Origin: an uncultured Planctomycetota bacterium | GTDB lineage: Bacteria > Planctomycetota > Planctomycetia > Pirellulales > Thermoguttaceae | Direction: 5' to 3' | DNA length: 36,244 bases | NCBI GenBank assembly: GCA_902786505.1 | Contig: CADACS010000038.1 | Location: forward strand, 1 to 36,244 | In this document: positions 8,189 through 14,912 of the stretch, one piece after another | Position numbering within the stretch: position 1 is the stretch's first letter | Layout of the letters: every line of letters begins with the position of its first letter | The notes under the pieces: model-generated | What the model saw: the letters and a program-made list of their open reading frames with translations, nothing else | Databases searched by the model: none | Told to the model about the DNA's origin: nothing | Translations under genes and position numbers: made by a program

Positions 8189-9022
8189 ATGAAAAAAGAA
8201 CTGGCGCTCGTCGCGGGCGCGGGGCAGATCAGTATGGCGATCGCCCGGCGCGTCGGTTACGGAAAGAAGATTATTCTGGGCGACAAAAAGATCGAAAACG
8301 CCAACGCCGTCGCTAAGATTATGAAGGACGCGGGGTTTGACGTGGATCCTTTTGAGATGGACTTGTCCAGCCGCGAATCCGTTCTCGCCGTCGTCGCAGA
8401 AGCGCGGAAGTACGGCGAGATTAAATATCTGGTCAACGGGGCGGGCGTGTCGCCCAGTCAGGCTCCTATCGAGTCCATTCTGAAGGTCGATCTGTACGGG
8501 ACCGCCGTTCTGCTGGAAGAAGTGGGTAAAGTAATTGCGGACGGCGGCTGCGGTCTAACCGTTTCCAGTCAGTCGGGCTGGCGTATGCCCCAGTTGACGG
8601 CGGAACAGGATCGGCTCTTGGCGACGACGCCGACGGAAGAACTTCTTTCTTTGGAGATGCTTCAGCCCGAAAATATTCGGGATACCCTGCACGCCTACCA
8701 GCTGGCGAAACGCTGCAATGAAAAGCGCGTTATGGCCGAGTGCGTCGCTTGGGGACGGCGCGGGGCAAGGCTGAACTGCGTCGCTCCCGGTATTATCGTA
8801 ACGCCGCTGGCTATCGACGAATTCAACGGGCCGCGGGGGGATTTCTATAAGAATATGTTTGCGAAATGCCCCGCCGGCCGGCCCGGTACCGCGGACGAAG
8901 TGGCAAACGTCGCCGAGCTGCTCATGAGCGATAAAGGCGCGTTTATTACCGGCTCGACCTTCCTAATTGACGGCGGCGCCACCAGCAGTTATTTCTATGG
9001 CCCGCTGCAGCCTATCTCTTAG
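8189..9022 (+). CDS. Short-chain dehydrogenase/reductase (SDR)
   Basis: This NAD(P)-dependent oxidoreductase has 277 residues with a Rossmann fold. NGAG at 83-86, serines at 126-129 and Y170-x-x-x-K174 match the SDR catalytic layout, and the C-terminus AFITGSTFLIDGG is typical. The cofactor loop is AGAGQISMA, in which the last glycine of the usual GxxxGxG is missing. There is an insertion of about 35 residues between the catalytic Ser and Tyr. It lies 48 bases after the fusion gene and 21 before the nitroreductase on the same strand, so it is probably co-transcribed. The substrate is likely an alcohol or ketone in the island pathway. Confidence 0.88.
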   Translation: MKKELALVAGAGQISMAIARRVGYGKKIILGDKKIENANAVAKIMKDAGFDVDPFEMDLSSRESVLAVVAEARKYGEIKYLVNGAGVSPSQAPIESILKVDLYGTAVLLEEVGKVIADGGCGLTVSSQSGWRMPQLTAEQDRLLATTPTEELLSLEMLQPENIRDTLHAYQLAKRCNEKRVMAECVAWGRRGARLNCVAPGIIVTPLAIDEFNGPRGDFYKNMFAKCPAGRPGTADEVANVAELLMSDKGAFITGSTFLIDGGATSSYFYGPLQPIS

Positions 9023-9043
9023 TGGAGCAAACGGATAACGCAT

Positions 9044-9580
9044 ATGGAAAACAGACTGTATGAACTGACCAGAAAACGGCGGTCTGTCCGGCGATACGGT
9101 CAAAGACGCGTCGACGACGCGGTCGTTCAGGAAATGATCAAGGTCGCGCTGACCGCTCCGACGTCCTTTGGACATAAGCCGGTGGAGTTTATAATCGTCC
9201 GCAACCAAGAGACGATTCGGAAGATCGGCGCCTGTAAAAGAATGGGCGGCTCGCAAATTAACGGCGCGGACGTTGTGATTGTCGTTACGGTCAAGACGGC
9301 GGATCGGGGTCAGGCGGAATTCTGGATCGAGGACGGGGCGATCGCTTCGGCGTATCTTTTACTGGCCGCGGAGCAGTACGGCCTTGGCGCGTGCTGGGTA
9401 CATATCCGCAACCGCATGGGTCGGCAAAAGACGTCGGACGAAGAGATAAGAGCGCTGTTGGGCGTTCCGGACGGATACTCGGTGTTGAATCTGGTCGCGA
9501 TCGGCGAAAAAGGCGAATCGCCCCGGCCCTATTCCGACGCCGATCTTCATATGGAAAACGTCCATTACGAAAAGTTCTAA
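9044..9580 (+). CDS. Nitroreductase-family FMN oxidoreductase
   Basis: This 178-residue protein of the nitroreductase fold has the N-terminal FMN-binding segment KRRSVRRY (11-18), the APTSFGHKPVEFIIV strand (38-52) and GLGACWVHIRNR, which shapes the flavin site. Family members use NAD(P)H to reduce nitro groups, quinones, enones or flavins. It is the last gene of the plus-strand island. No clear terminator follows; a hairpin repeat begins 30 bases after the stop, between this gene and a convergent DUF1963 gene. The start at 9044 has only a weak upstream GGAGC at a long spacing, so translation may depend on coupling to the SDR gene. Confidence 0.88.
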   Translation: MENRLYELTRKRRSVRRYGQRRVDDAVVQEMIKVALTAPTSFGHKPVEFIIVRNQETIRKIGACKRMGGSQINGADVVIVVTVKTADRGQAEFWIEDGAIASAYLLLAAEQYGLGACWVHIRNRMGRQKTSDEEIRALLGVPDGYSVLNLVAIGEKGESPRPYSDADLHMENVHYEKF

Positions 9581-9609
9581 GAAACAGCCGTCTCGGTCTG
9601 CCGCCATAA

Positions 9610-9737
9610 GCGCGGAGCGCAGTCAAAGGCAAGCGACCAACGGGAGCGGTTAGTTCAGTTCCGCGCGGCGTCGCGAACCGGGAGCCGCGCCTCGCGGCCC
9701 GCGCGGGAGCGCGAATTGGGAGCCGCGACTCGCGGCC
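9610..9737 (+). repeat. Modular hairpin repeat, copy B
   Basis: The head at 9610-9651 contains GCAAGCGACCAACGGGAGCG and is followed by TTAGTTCAGTT and two 38-bp body units (9662-9699, 9700-9737). The second stem GCCGCG/CGCGGC is intact in both units, with loops CCT and ACT; the first stem is CGCG in unit 1 and CGCGC/GCGCG in unit 2. The body ends one base before the stop codon of the convergent DUF1963 gene. Confidence 0.85.
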
Positions 9738-9738
9738 G

Positions 9739-10647
9739 TTAGTAGCACTGCAGTATGAGCCAGACGTTCTCAAATTTACAATCGCGCAGATCCTCTTTCC
9801 GAATCCAGAAGTAGATATTGCCGGCGTCGCCGAACATGAACTCGAGGTTCGAATGCAGCTGAAAGAGGAGCGTCCAATCTTTGGAACGTTCGTAAACGGC
9901 GTCCGCGGTATAACTTACGTTCCCGTTGCGCAGAAAGCCCATCGTTACGCGCTCGCATTCCTCTTCCATCGGATTCTGAATAACGTCCGGATATCCGAAC
10001 ATTTTAATATGCGGTTCGTCCCCGAAATCCTTTTCCGCGTCGAAATACCCGCACTCGGCGCGGCATTGCTGAAAATCGTCCCATTCGTAATCTTCGCCGT
10101 CGTCGTACACGTATTCGCCCAGACTCGGCAGACTTATTCGACTCTCGAACCGGAGCGCAAATTCCTGACTCTGCCAGTCCGTACTGAGATCTTCCGGCGG
10201 CTCCGCGACGGTCAGCGCGGCCTCGTCCGGGAAATAGAAGACGCGCGCAGCCCCGCGATCGGTCATGTACATACCCCACGGCTGCGACTCAAGTTCGTAG
10301 AAGAAGCTCAGTATCCCGCTTTTCGGAAGCAGGTTCTCTTCGTCGAGTTCGGCGACGTCCTTCAAATTGATCTGAGCGATAAACGCAAGCGGAACCGGCG
10401 GACAAAATTGCGGACTGTCCTTTATGCCCGCTATCTTTTTGACGAAGGCTTTTATCGCGCTCTCGTCTTGATACAGCGGCTCGGCGTAGCGCGGCCACTC
10501 GAAATCTTTGGGAACGGCCGGCTTGCCGCCGATTCGGCTCGCCGTCGCCGACAGGGGCGCGGCCGGACGCTCGGTCGAAATGCGAATCTCCTTTTTGGCG
10601 ATCGTCTTGAGCTTTCGCATGAGCCTTTCTTTTTCCTTATCGGTCAT
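9739..10647 (-). CDS. DUF1963 (YwqG-like) protein, paralogue 1
   Basis: This 302-residue protein of unknown function belongs to the DUF1963 family. Family hallmarks are GGKPAVPKDFEWPRY near the N-terminus, FIAQINLKDV, LLPKSGILSFFYELE, ARVFYFPDE and a C-terminal FGDAGNIYFWIRKEDLRD. It is acidic in the middle and has no signal or membrane segment. GGGAAGGG precedes the ATG. It is the first in coordinate order and the last in transcription order of three tandem paralogues, separated from the second by about 510 bases that hold two repeat copies. Its stop codon touches repeat copy B. Relatives are often multicopy; no activity can be assigned. Confidence 0.85.
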   Translation of the reverse strand: MTDKEKERLMRKLKTIAKKEIRISTERPAAPLSATASRIGGKPAVPKDFEWPRYAEPLYQDESAIKAFVKKIAGIKDSPQFCPPVPLAFIAQINLKDVAELDEENLLPKSGILSFFYELESQPWGMYMTDRGAARVFYFPDEAALTVAEPPEDLSTDWQSQEFALRFESRISLPSLGEYVYDDGEDYEWDDFQQCRAECGYFDAEKDFGDEPHIKMFGYPDVIQNPMEEECERVTMGFLRNGNVSYTADAVYERSKDWTLLFQLHSNLEFMFGDAGNIYFWIRKEDLRDCKFENVWLILQCY

Positions 10648-10716
10648 TTCCCTTCCCTTTTAATTTCAAGTTTCAGCAGGGCAAAAGTTTAGCCATTTAC
10701 CGGAACTCCAGTCGGC

Positions 10717-10842
10717 GGCAAGCGGCCAACGGGAGCGGTGCGTACCAGTTCCGCGCGGCGTCGCGAAATGGGAGCCGCGCCGTCGCGGCCCGCGCCTCGC
10801 GGCCCGCGCGGAAGCGCGAATCGGGCGCCGCGCCTCGCGGCC
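10717..10842 (+). repeat. Modular hairpin repeat, copy C
   Basis: A shortened, more diverged head (from 10717, GGCAAGCGGCCAACGGGAGC) is followed by a 39-bp unit (10752-10790), a 14-bp partial unit CGCGCCTCGCGGCC (10791-10804) and a 38-bp unit (10805-10842). The stems GCCGCG/CGCGGC are kept with loops CCGT and CCT. Unlike the other copies it does not touch a stop codon; it lies upstream of DUF1963 paralogue 1. Confidence 0.8.
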
Positions 10843-11046
10843 GTCGTCGCGGGCGTCGGTTTTTCTTTTTGGTCTTTGCGTCGCTAAACGCAGCGCGAAC
10901 CGGATGTTGCGTCCGGCTGGGCGCCCTGACGGGCGCGTGCGCGGCCTTACGTTTTGCGGCGGCGGTATGCGTTGCGGTTTATTGCGCGGCGGTTAGACCG
11001 GCCGTTGGCGGCCGGTTAAAGGTATGCGCCGGGACGGCAGTTCCAC
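10843..11046. other. Intergenic segment with serial small hairpins
   Basis: No gene is supported here. GGTTTTTCTTTTTG occurs at 10858-10871. Downstream lie four short inverted repeats in series: GCGT/ACGC (10878-10891), CCGGA/TCCGG (10900-10916), GCGCCC-TGAC-GGGCGC (10921-10936) and ACCGGCCG-TTGG-CGGCCGGT (10997-11016). The last has a perfect 8-bp stem. Whether this is one structured RNA or debris of older repeats cannot be told from one copy. Confidence 0.45.
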
Positions 11047-11156
11047 GCGAGCGACCAACGGGAGCGGTTAGTTCAGTTCCGCGCGGCAGCGCGAATCGGT
11101 CGCCGCGCCTCGCGGCCCGCGCGGCAGCGCGAACAGGGAGCCGCGCCGTCGCGGCC
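11047..11156 (+). repeat. Modular hairpin repeat, copy D
   Basis: The head (11047-11078, GCGACCAACGGGAGCGGTTA then GTTCAGTT) is followed by units of 38 bp (11080-11117) and 39 bp (11118-11156). Each unit shows CGCGC-GGCA-GCGCG and GCCGCG-loop-CGCGGC with loops CCT and CCGT. It ends three bases before the stop codon of DUF1963 paralogue 2, the same arrangement as copies A and B. Confidence 0.85.
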
Positions 11157-11159
11157 GGG

Positions 11160-12053
11160 TCAGTCGCACTGGAGAACGAGCCATACGCTCTCAAAATTCC
11201 GATTGAGCAGATCCTCGTTCCGAATCCAGAAATATATCCTGCCGCAGTCGCCGAACGAGAGCTCAAATCGATCGGAGTAAATTCCGCCCGCCTCCAAAAG
11301 GAGCGTCCACTCCCGGGCGCGTTCGAGAAACTCTTTCTCGTTCACATAGCCTCGCCCGTCGCTTCGAAACGCGCTCGTTACCGACTCGCATTCCTCCTCC
11401 ATCGGATTCTGAACAACGTACGGATAGCCCAGCAACTTAAAATGCTCGCGTTCGTCGAATTCGACGTGCCCGCATTCGGATCGACACTGCTGAAAATCTT
11501 TCCACTCGCAATCTTCGTCGGTCAGAAACTCAAATTCGTCGCAGCCGGGCAGACTCAATTTACTCATGAAGGCCGGGATAAACTCCGGAATTCTTCGCGC
11601 GGGTTCAAGATCGTCGGGCAAGTCGGCGACCGTCAGCACGGCCTCGTCCGGAAAGTAGAAAACGCGCGCGGATCCGCGGTGAGACGGATCAAAGCCCCAC
11701 GATTCAAGATCGTAAAAGAAACTCAGTATCCCGCTCTTCGGCAGCAGCCCGTCGGCGTCGTAAGGGGCCGCGTCTTTGAGATTAATCTGCGCGACAAACG
11801 CAAGCGGCAAACCAAGTTGCGGCTCGCGCTCCGAGCCCGGAAGAAAGCGCCTGATTAGCGACGATAGAACCCCCTTAGCCCGCGGCGGAGCATAGCGCGG
11901 CCACTCGAAATCCTTGGGAACAGCCGGCCTGCCGCCGATCCGGCTCGCCGCCGCCGAAAGGGGCGCGTCCGGCGCGTCATAAGTTATAATAATCTCGTTC
12001 TTAGCGAGCGCGACAAGCTTTCGCTTAATCGTTTCTTTTTCCGCGTCGGTCAT
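11160..12053 (-). CDS. DUF1963 (YwqG-like) protein, paralogue 2
   Basis: This 297-residue DUF1963 protein of unknown function shares the whole framework of its neighbours: an N-terminal MTDAEKE helix, ASRIGGRPAVPKDFEWPRY, AFVAQINLKDAAPYD, LLPKSGILSFFYDLE, ARVFYFPDE, DFQQCRSECGH and a final FGDCGRIYFWIRNEDL. AAGGAG sits 7 bases before the ATG. Only 42 bases separate it from paralogue 3, so the two are probably co-transcribed. The region near residue 60 differs most between paralogues. Its stop codon lies three bases from repeat copy D. Confidence 0.85.
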   Translation of the reverse strand: MTDAEKETIKRKLVALAKNEIIITYDAPDAPLSAAASRIGGRPAVPKDFEWPRYAPPRAKGVLSSLIRRFLPGSEREPQLGLPLAFVAQINLKDAAPYDADGLLPKSGILSFFYDLESWGFDPSHRGSARVFYFPDEAVLTVADLPDDLEPARRIPEFIPAFMSKLSLPGCDEFEFLTDEDCEWKDFQQCRSECGHVEFDEREHFKLLGYPYVVQNPMEEECESVTSAFRSDGRGYVNEKEFLERAREWTLLLEAGGIYSDRFELSFGDCGRIYFWIRNEDLLNRNFESVWLVLQCD

Positions 12054-12095
12054 TTGCGGCTCCTTTTAGAATCGAGCGCCTCAGCGCCGTTCCGG

Positions 12096-13025
12096 TCAAT
12101 AGTAATACGAAATGAGCCAAACGTTCTCAAAATTCAAATTGCGGAGATCTTCCTTTCGAATCCAGAAATTAAATATACCGGCGGGCTCGAAAAACTTAGC
12201 AACCTTGCCCGTCGCTCTGGAGATTAAATCCGCCTCCAGAAGGAGCGTCCACTCCTTGGCGCGCTCGCGAACCGCCTCCTCCGTCTCGCCGGCGCCGTCA
12301 TGCCCGAGAAACTCGCCCGTCGCCGATTCGCAAATCTCTTCCATGGTATCCGGCCAAACATCGCAAATAACGCACGGATAGCCCAGCAGTTTAAAGCACG
12401 CGCGTTCCTCGAATTTGACGTATCCGCATTCGGATCGGCATTGATCGAAATCGTCGTATTCCTCTCCCCAATCGCGCTCGTCGTTGGTAAGAAACGCGTA
12501 TTCGTCGCAGTCGGGCATACTCGTTTTGTTCATAAACTCCGGCGCCAATTCCGGGAACTTGCATTTGTCGTCGAGATCGTCGGGAAAGTTAGCGACGGTC
12601 GTGAGCGCGGCCTCGTCCGGAAAATAGTAGACGCGCGCGGCCCCGCGGTCGGAAGAGTCGTATCCCCCAGCCCACGGAGCGAGAAAGAAACTCAAAACGC
12701 CGCTTTTCGGAAGGAGTCCGTCGACGTCGTAAGGCGCGGCGTCTTTAAGATTAATCTGTCCGAGAAACGCAAGCGGGAGCTCGCGCCGGGGACTGCGCGC
12801 GGGTAAGCCCGGTATTACGCGCCTAACGAGAGACGCCAGCCAGTCCCTTATTCGCGTATGGGCATGGCGCGGCCACTCGAAATCTTTGGGAACGGCCGGA
12901 ACGCCGCCGATGCGGCTCGCCGTCGCCGGAAGGAGCGCGTTCGGCTCGCCGTACGGTATAACGATCTCATTTTTGACAAGCGACATGAGCTTTTGCTTGA
13001 GCTCTTCTTTTTCTGCGTCGGTCAT
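12096..13025 (-). CDS. DUF1963 (YwqG-like) protein, paralogue 3
   Basis: At 309 residues this is the longest and, by eye, most diverged of the three tandem DUF1963 proteins. It keeps ASRIGGVPAVPKDFEWPRH, AFLGQINLKDAAPYD, LLPKSGVLSFF, ARVYYFPDE, DQCRSECGY and a C-terminal NFWIRKEDLRN. The segment before the C-terminus is altered (KVAKFFEPAGIFNFW instead of FGDxGxIYFW). GAGAGGAT precedes the ATG. It is the first gene of the minus-strand group; a weak TAGAAT -10 box is present on the minus strand at 13080-13075. Function unknown. Confidence 0.85.
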   Translation of the reverse strand: MTDAEKEELKQKLMSLVKNEIVIPYGEPNALLPATASRIGGVPAVPKDFEWPRHAHTRIRDWLASLVRRVIPGLPARSPRRELPLAFLGQINLKDAAPYDVDGLLPKSGVLSFFLAPWAGGYDSSDRGAARVYYFPDEAALTTVANFPDDLDDKCKFPELAPEFMNKTSMPDCDEYAFLTNDERDWGEEYDDFDQCRSECGYVKFEERACFKLLGYPCVICDVWPDTMEEICESATGEFLGHDGAGETEEAVRERAKEWTLLLEADLISRATGKVAKFFEPAGIFNFWIRKEDLRNLNFENVWLISYYY

Positions 13026-13121
13026 TTGCGTTTATCCTCTCAATTCAAACCAGCGGGCAAGAACCCCGGAGTCTATTCTACCGAAACGAACGGCCGAAAT
13101 AAAGCGACGCGGAGAGTAAAC

Positions 13122-13149
13122 TTGAAAAAACTCGGAATTGGGGGATAAT
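13122..13149 (+). promoter_or_regulatory. Predicted promoter of the CMD-cupin gene
   Basis: TTGAAA (13122-13127), a 16-base spacer and GATAAT (13144-13149) fit a sigma-70 promoter. It would give a leader of about 155 bases before the start at 13312. The leader contains the GGCGCC hairpin at 13169-13185. Confidence 0.5.
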
Positions 13150-13158
13150 AGAAGCGCC

Positions 13159-13193
13159 GTTGAAAAAAGGCGCCGCGTTGGCGCCAAATTCAA
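13159..13193. terminator. Short hairpin flanked by A- and T-runs
   Basis: GGCGCC-GCGTT-GGCGCC (13169-13185) is flanked by TTGAA and TTCAA inverted ends. Read on the minus strand the stem is followed by TTTTTT, like a small intrinsic terminator for antisense transcription toward the DUF1963 genes. Read on the plus strand it lies in the leader of the CMD-cupin mRNA. Its actual use is uncertain. Confidence 0.35.
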
Positions 13194-13311
13194 AGACAGG
13201 GCTTATCTCATCTTGCGGGCTGACGTCAAGCGCACGGCGAAACGGCCGGGCGGCCGGACGTCTCCGACTGAAGACAATCAACGCTAATTCACAAACACTT
13301 AGGAGTACGCA

Positions 13312-14070
13312 ATGGCAGAAAAAATCGTACAGACGGCCGGCCGCGATCAACTTGGAACCTTTGCGCCCGCGTTCGCGCATCTAAACGACGACGTTCTTTT
13401 TGGAGAAGTGTGGAACGAGCCCGCGCTCGACGTCAAGACGAAGTGCGTTATTACGGTCGTATCCCTCATGGCGTCGGGAATGACCGACTCTTCTCTCACG
13501 TATCATCTCCAGAACGCCAAGGCGCACGGGGTAACCAAAGAGGAGATCGCCGCGATTATTACGCACGCGACTATGTACGTCGGCTGGCCGAAAGGCTGGG
13601 CGGTCTTTCGGTTGGCAAAGGAAGTATGGAACGAAGAAATTCCGGCGGAAACGGAGAAAGCGCGGTATCAGAACTCGATCTTCTTTCCGATCGGCGAACC
13701 GAACGTCGGCTTCGCGAAATACTTCGCCGGACAGAGCTACCTTGCCCCGATTTCTACGAAACAGGTTCCTATCTATAACGTTACGTTCGAGCCGGCGTGC
13801 AGAAACAACTGGCACGTTCACCATGCGGACAAGGGCGGCGGCCAAATGCTGATTTGCGTCGGCGGCAGGGGCTATTATCAGGAATGGGGGCAAGCGCCGA
13901 TCGAAATGAGGCCCGGCGACGAGGTCAATATCCCCGCGGGCGTTAAGCACTGGCACGGCGCGGCGCCGAATTCGTGGTTCTCCCACCTGGCGATCGAAGT
14001 CCCCGGAGAGAATTGCAAAAACGAATGGCTCGAGCCGGTCGACGCGGAAGAGTACGGCAAGTTAAAATAA
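13312..14070 (+). CDS. Carboxymuconolactone decarboxylase-like / cupin fusion protein
   Basis: This is a 252-residue two-domain protein. Residues 20-110 are a CMD/AhpD-like helical domain (VKTKCVITVVSLMASG, then AAIITHATMYVGWPKGW). Residues 150-232 are a cupin with the metal-binding pattern NNWHVHHADKGGG (H168, H170) and PGDEVNIPAGVKHWHG (H213, H215). CMD-cupin proteins are often found with flavodoxins, aldo/keto reductases and TetR regulators of the kind in the 1.7-9.6 kb island, although here three DUF1963 genes lie between. It is monocistronic: own promoter at 13122 and a strong terminator at 14148. The substrate is unknown. Confidence 0.85.
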   Translation: MAEKIVQTAGRDQLGTFAPAFAHLNDDVLFGEVWNEPALDVKTKCVITVVSLMASGMTDSSLTYHLQNAKAHGVTKEEIAAIITHATMYVGWPKGWAVFRLAKEVWNEEIPAETEKARYQNSIFFPIGEPNVGFAKYFAGQSYLAPISTKQVPIYNVTFEPACRNNWHVHHADKGGGQMLICVGGRGYYQEWGQAPIEMRPGDEVNIPAGVKHWHGAAPNSWFSHLAIEVPGENCKNEWLEPVDAEEYGKLK

Positions 14071-14147
14071 TCGCGCGGACGGCGTGCAATCTAAGCAAAC
14101 GCCAAAAGAAACGCCGCTCTTTCAGCGGAGCGGCGGACAGAACAGAG

Positions 14148-14186
14148 GCCCGCGCCGACTTATCCCCGTCGGCGCGGGCTTTTTTT
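14148..14186 (+). terminator. Intrinsic terminator after the CMD-cupin gene
   Basis: A perfect 12-bp stem GCCCGCGCCGAC (14148-14159) / GTCGGCGCGGGC (14168-14179) with an 8-base loop is followed by seven T residues. It ends plus-strand transcription 16 bases before the stop codon of the convergent gene at 14202. Confidence 0.9.
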
Positions 14187-14201
14187 CGCAGATGAATCTC
14201 G

Positions 14202-14819
14202 TCAGCGAATAAAGTTCGTGGGCGTCCACTCTTCCCGTTCGGGAATTCCGAACGCTTCTTTTCCGAGCGCGATCGACTTCATGAGGAACGTCATATTTCT
14301 AGCGAGCGACCGCATCGTCTGGAGCCCTTCCGCGTCCTGTTCCGCTTCGCCCTTCTCCCGGCCGTGTACGGAGTTCCAGTAGTAGCTCGAAACGACCGGC
14401 ATGCCGGAGATCGTAAAGTATTTATTGATCTGATCGAACGTCGCGGACGCGCCCCCGCGGCGGCAGCAGACGACGCTCGCGCCGACCTTCATGGTCTTGT
14501 CGAAATGCGAGCTGAAGAAGAGCCGATCGAGACAGGACGAGAGCGTTCCGTTCATAGACGCGTAATAGACCGGGCTGGCGACGACAAGCCCGTCGGCCGC
14601 CTCGAATTTAGCCGCAATTTCGTTCACGCCGTCGTCGAAAACGCACTTGCCCTTACTGAAGCACGTCCCGCACGCGACGCAGCCGCGGATCGGCTTATTC
14701 CCAATCTGGACGGTCTCCGTCTCGACGCCAAGTTCGCCGAAAATCTTTTCCATCTCGGCAAGCGCCCGGCTCGTATTCCCATTGACGCGGGGACTTCCGT
14801 TAATAATAAGAACTTTCAT
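14202..14819 (-). CDS. NADPH-dependent FMN reductase / iron-sulfur flavoprotein-like
   Basis: This 205-residue flavodoxin-like protein starts with the FMN phosphate loop INGSPRVNGNTSRAL and has SPVYYASMNGTLSSCLDRL, typical of the NADPH-dependent FMN reductase group. A cysteine cluster C47, C50, C53 and C59 (CVACGTCFSKGKC) resembles the compact cluster motif of iron-sulfur flavoproteins from strict anaerobes. Such proteins pass electrons between ferredoxin-type donors and oxygen, peroxide or other acceptors. AAGGAG lies 7 bases upstream. It has its own promoter at 14905-14877 and is therefore probably separate from pflA. Confidence 0.85.
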   Translation of the reverse strand: MKVLIINGSPRVNGNTSRALAEMEKIFGELGVETETVQIGNKPIRGCVACGTCFSKGKCVFDDGVNEIAAKFEAADGLVVASPVYYASMNGTLSSCLDRLFFSSHFDKTMKVGASVVCCRRGGASATFDQINKYFTISGMPVVSSYYWNSVHGREKGEAEQDAEGLQTMRSLARNMTFLMKSIALGKEAFGIPEREEWTPTNFIR

Positions 14820-14876
14820 TCGGTTCTCCTTTCTTCTCTCTTGCGCGGCGCGCGGTCACGTCTCGCGCCAGCGGCT

Positions 14877-14905
14877 ATTGTATCCCAACGGCAGTTCCGG
14901 CGCAA
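14877..14905 (-). promoter_or_regulatory. Predicted promoter of the flavoprotein gene at 14202-14819
   Basis: On the minus strand, TTGCGC (14905-14900), a 17-base spacer and TACAAT (14882-14877) lie in the gap between pflA and the flavoprotein gene, about 55 bases before its ATG. Confidence 0.5.
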
Positions 14906-14912
14906 GCGATTG

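Noticed and set aside
9291..9773. A 160-codon minus-strand frame through copy B of the repeat
   Set aside because: Its Arg/Pro-rich translation comes from the hairpin repeat, and it lies antisense to the nitroreductase gene.
9610..11156. CRISPR-like array from the repeated units
   Set aside because: Units are contiguous or separated by irregular DNA, there are no uniform spacers and no cas genes; each unit is itself a double hairpin.
10869..11858. A 329-codon plus-strand frame covering repeat D and DUF1963-2
   Set aside because: It starts in intergenic repeat DNA and then runs antisense to DUF1963-2, with no motif.
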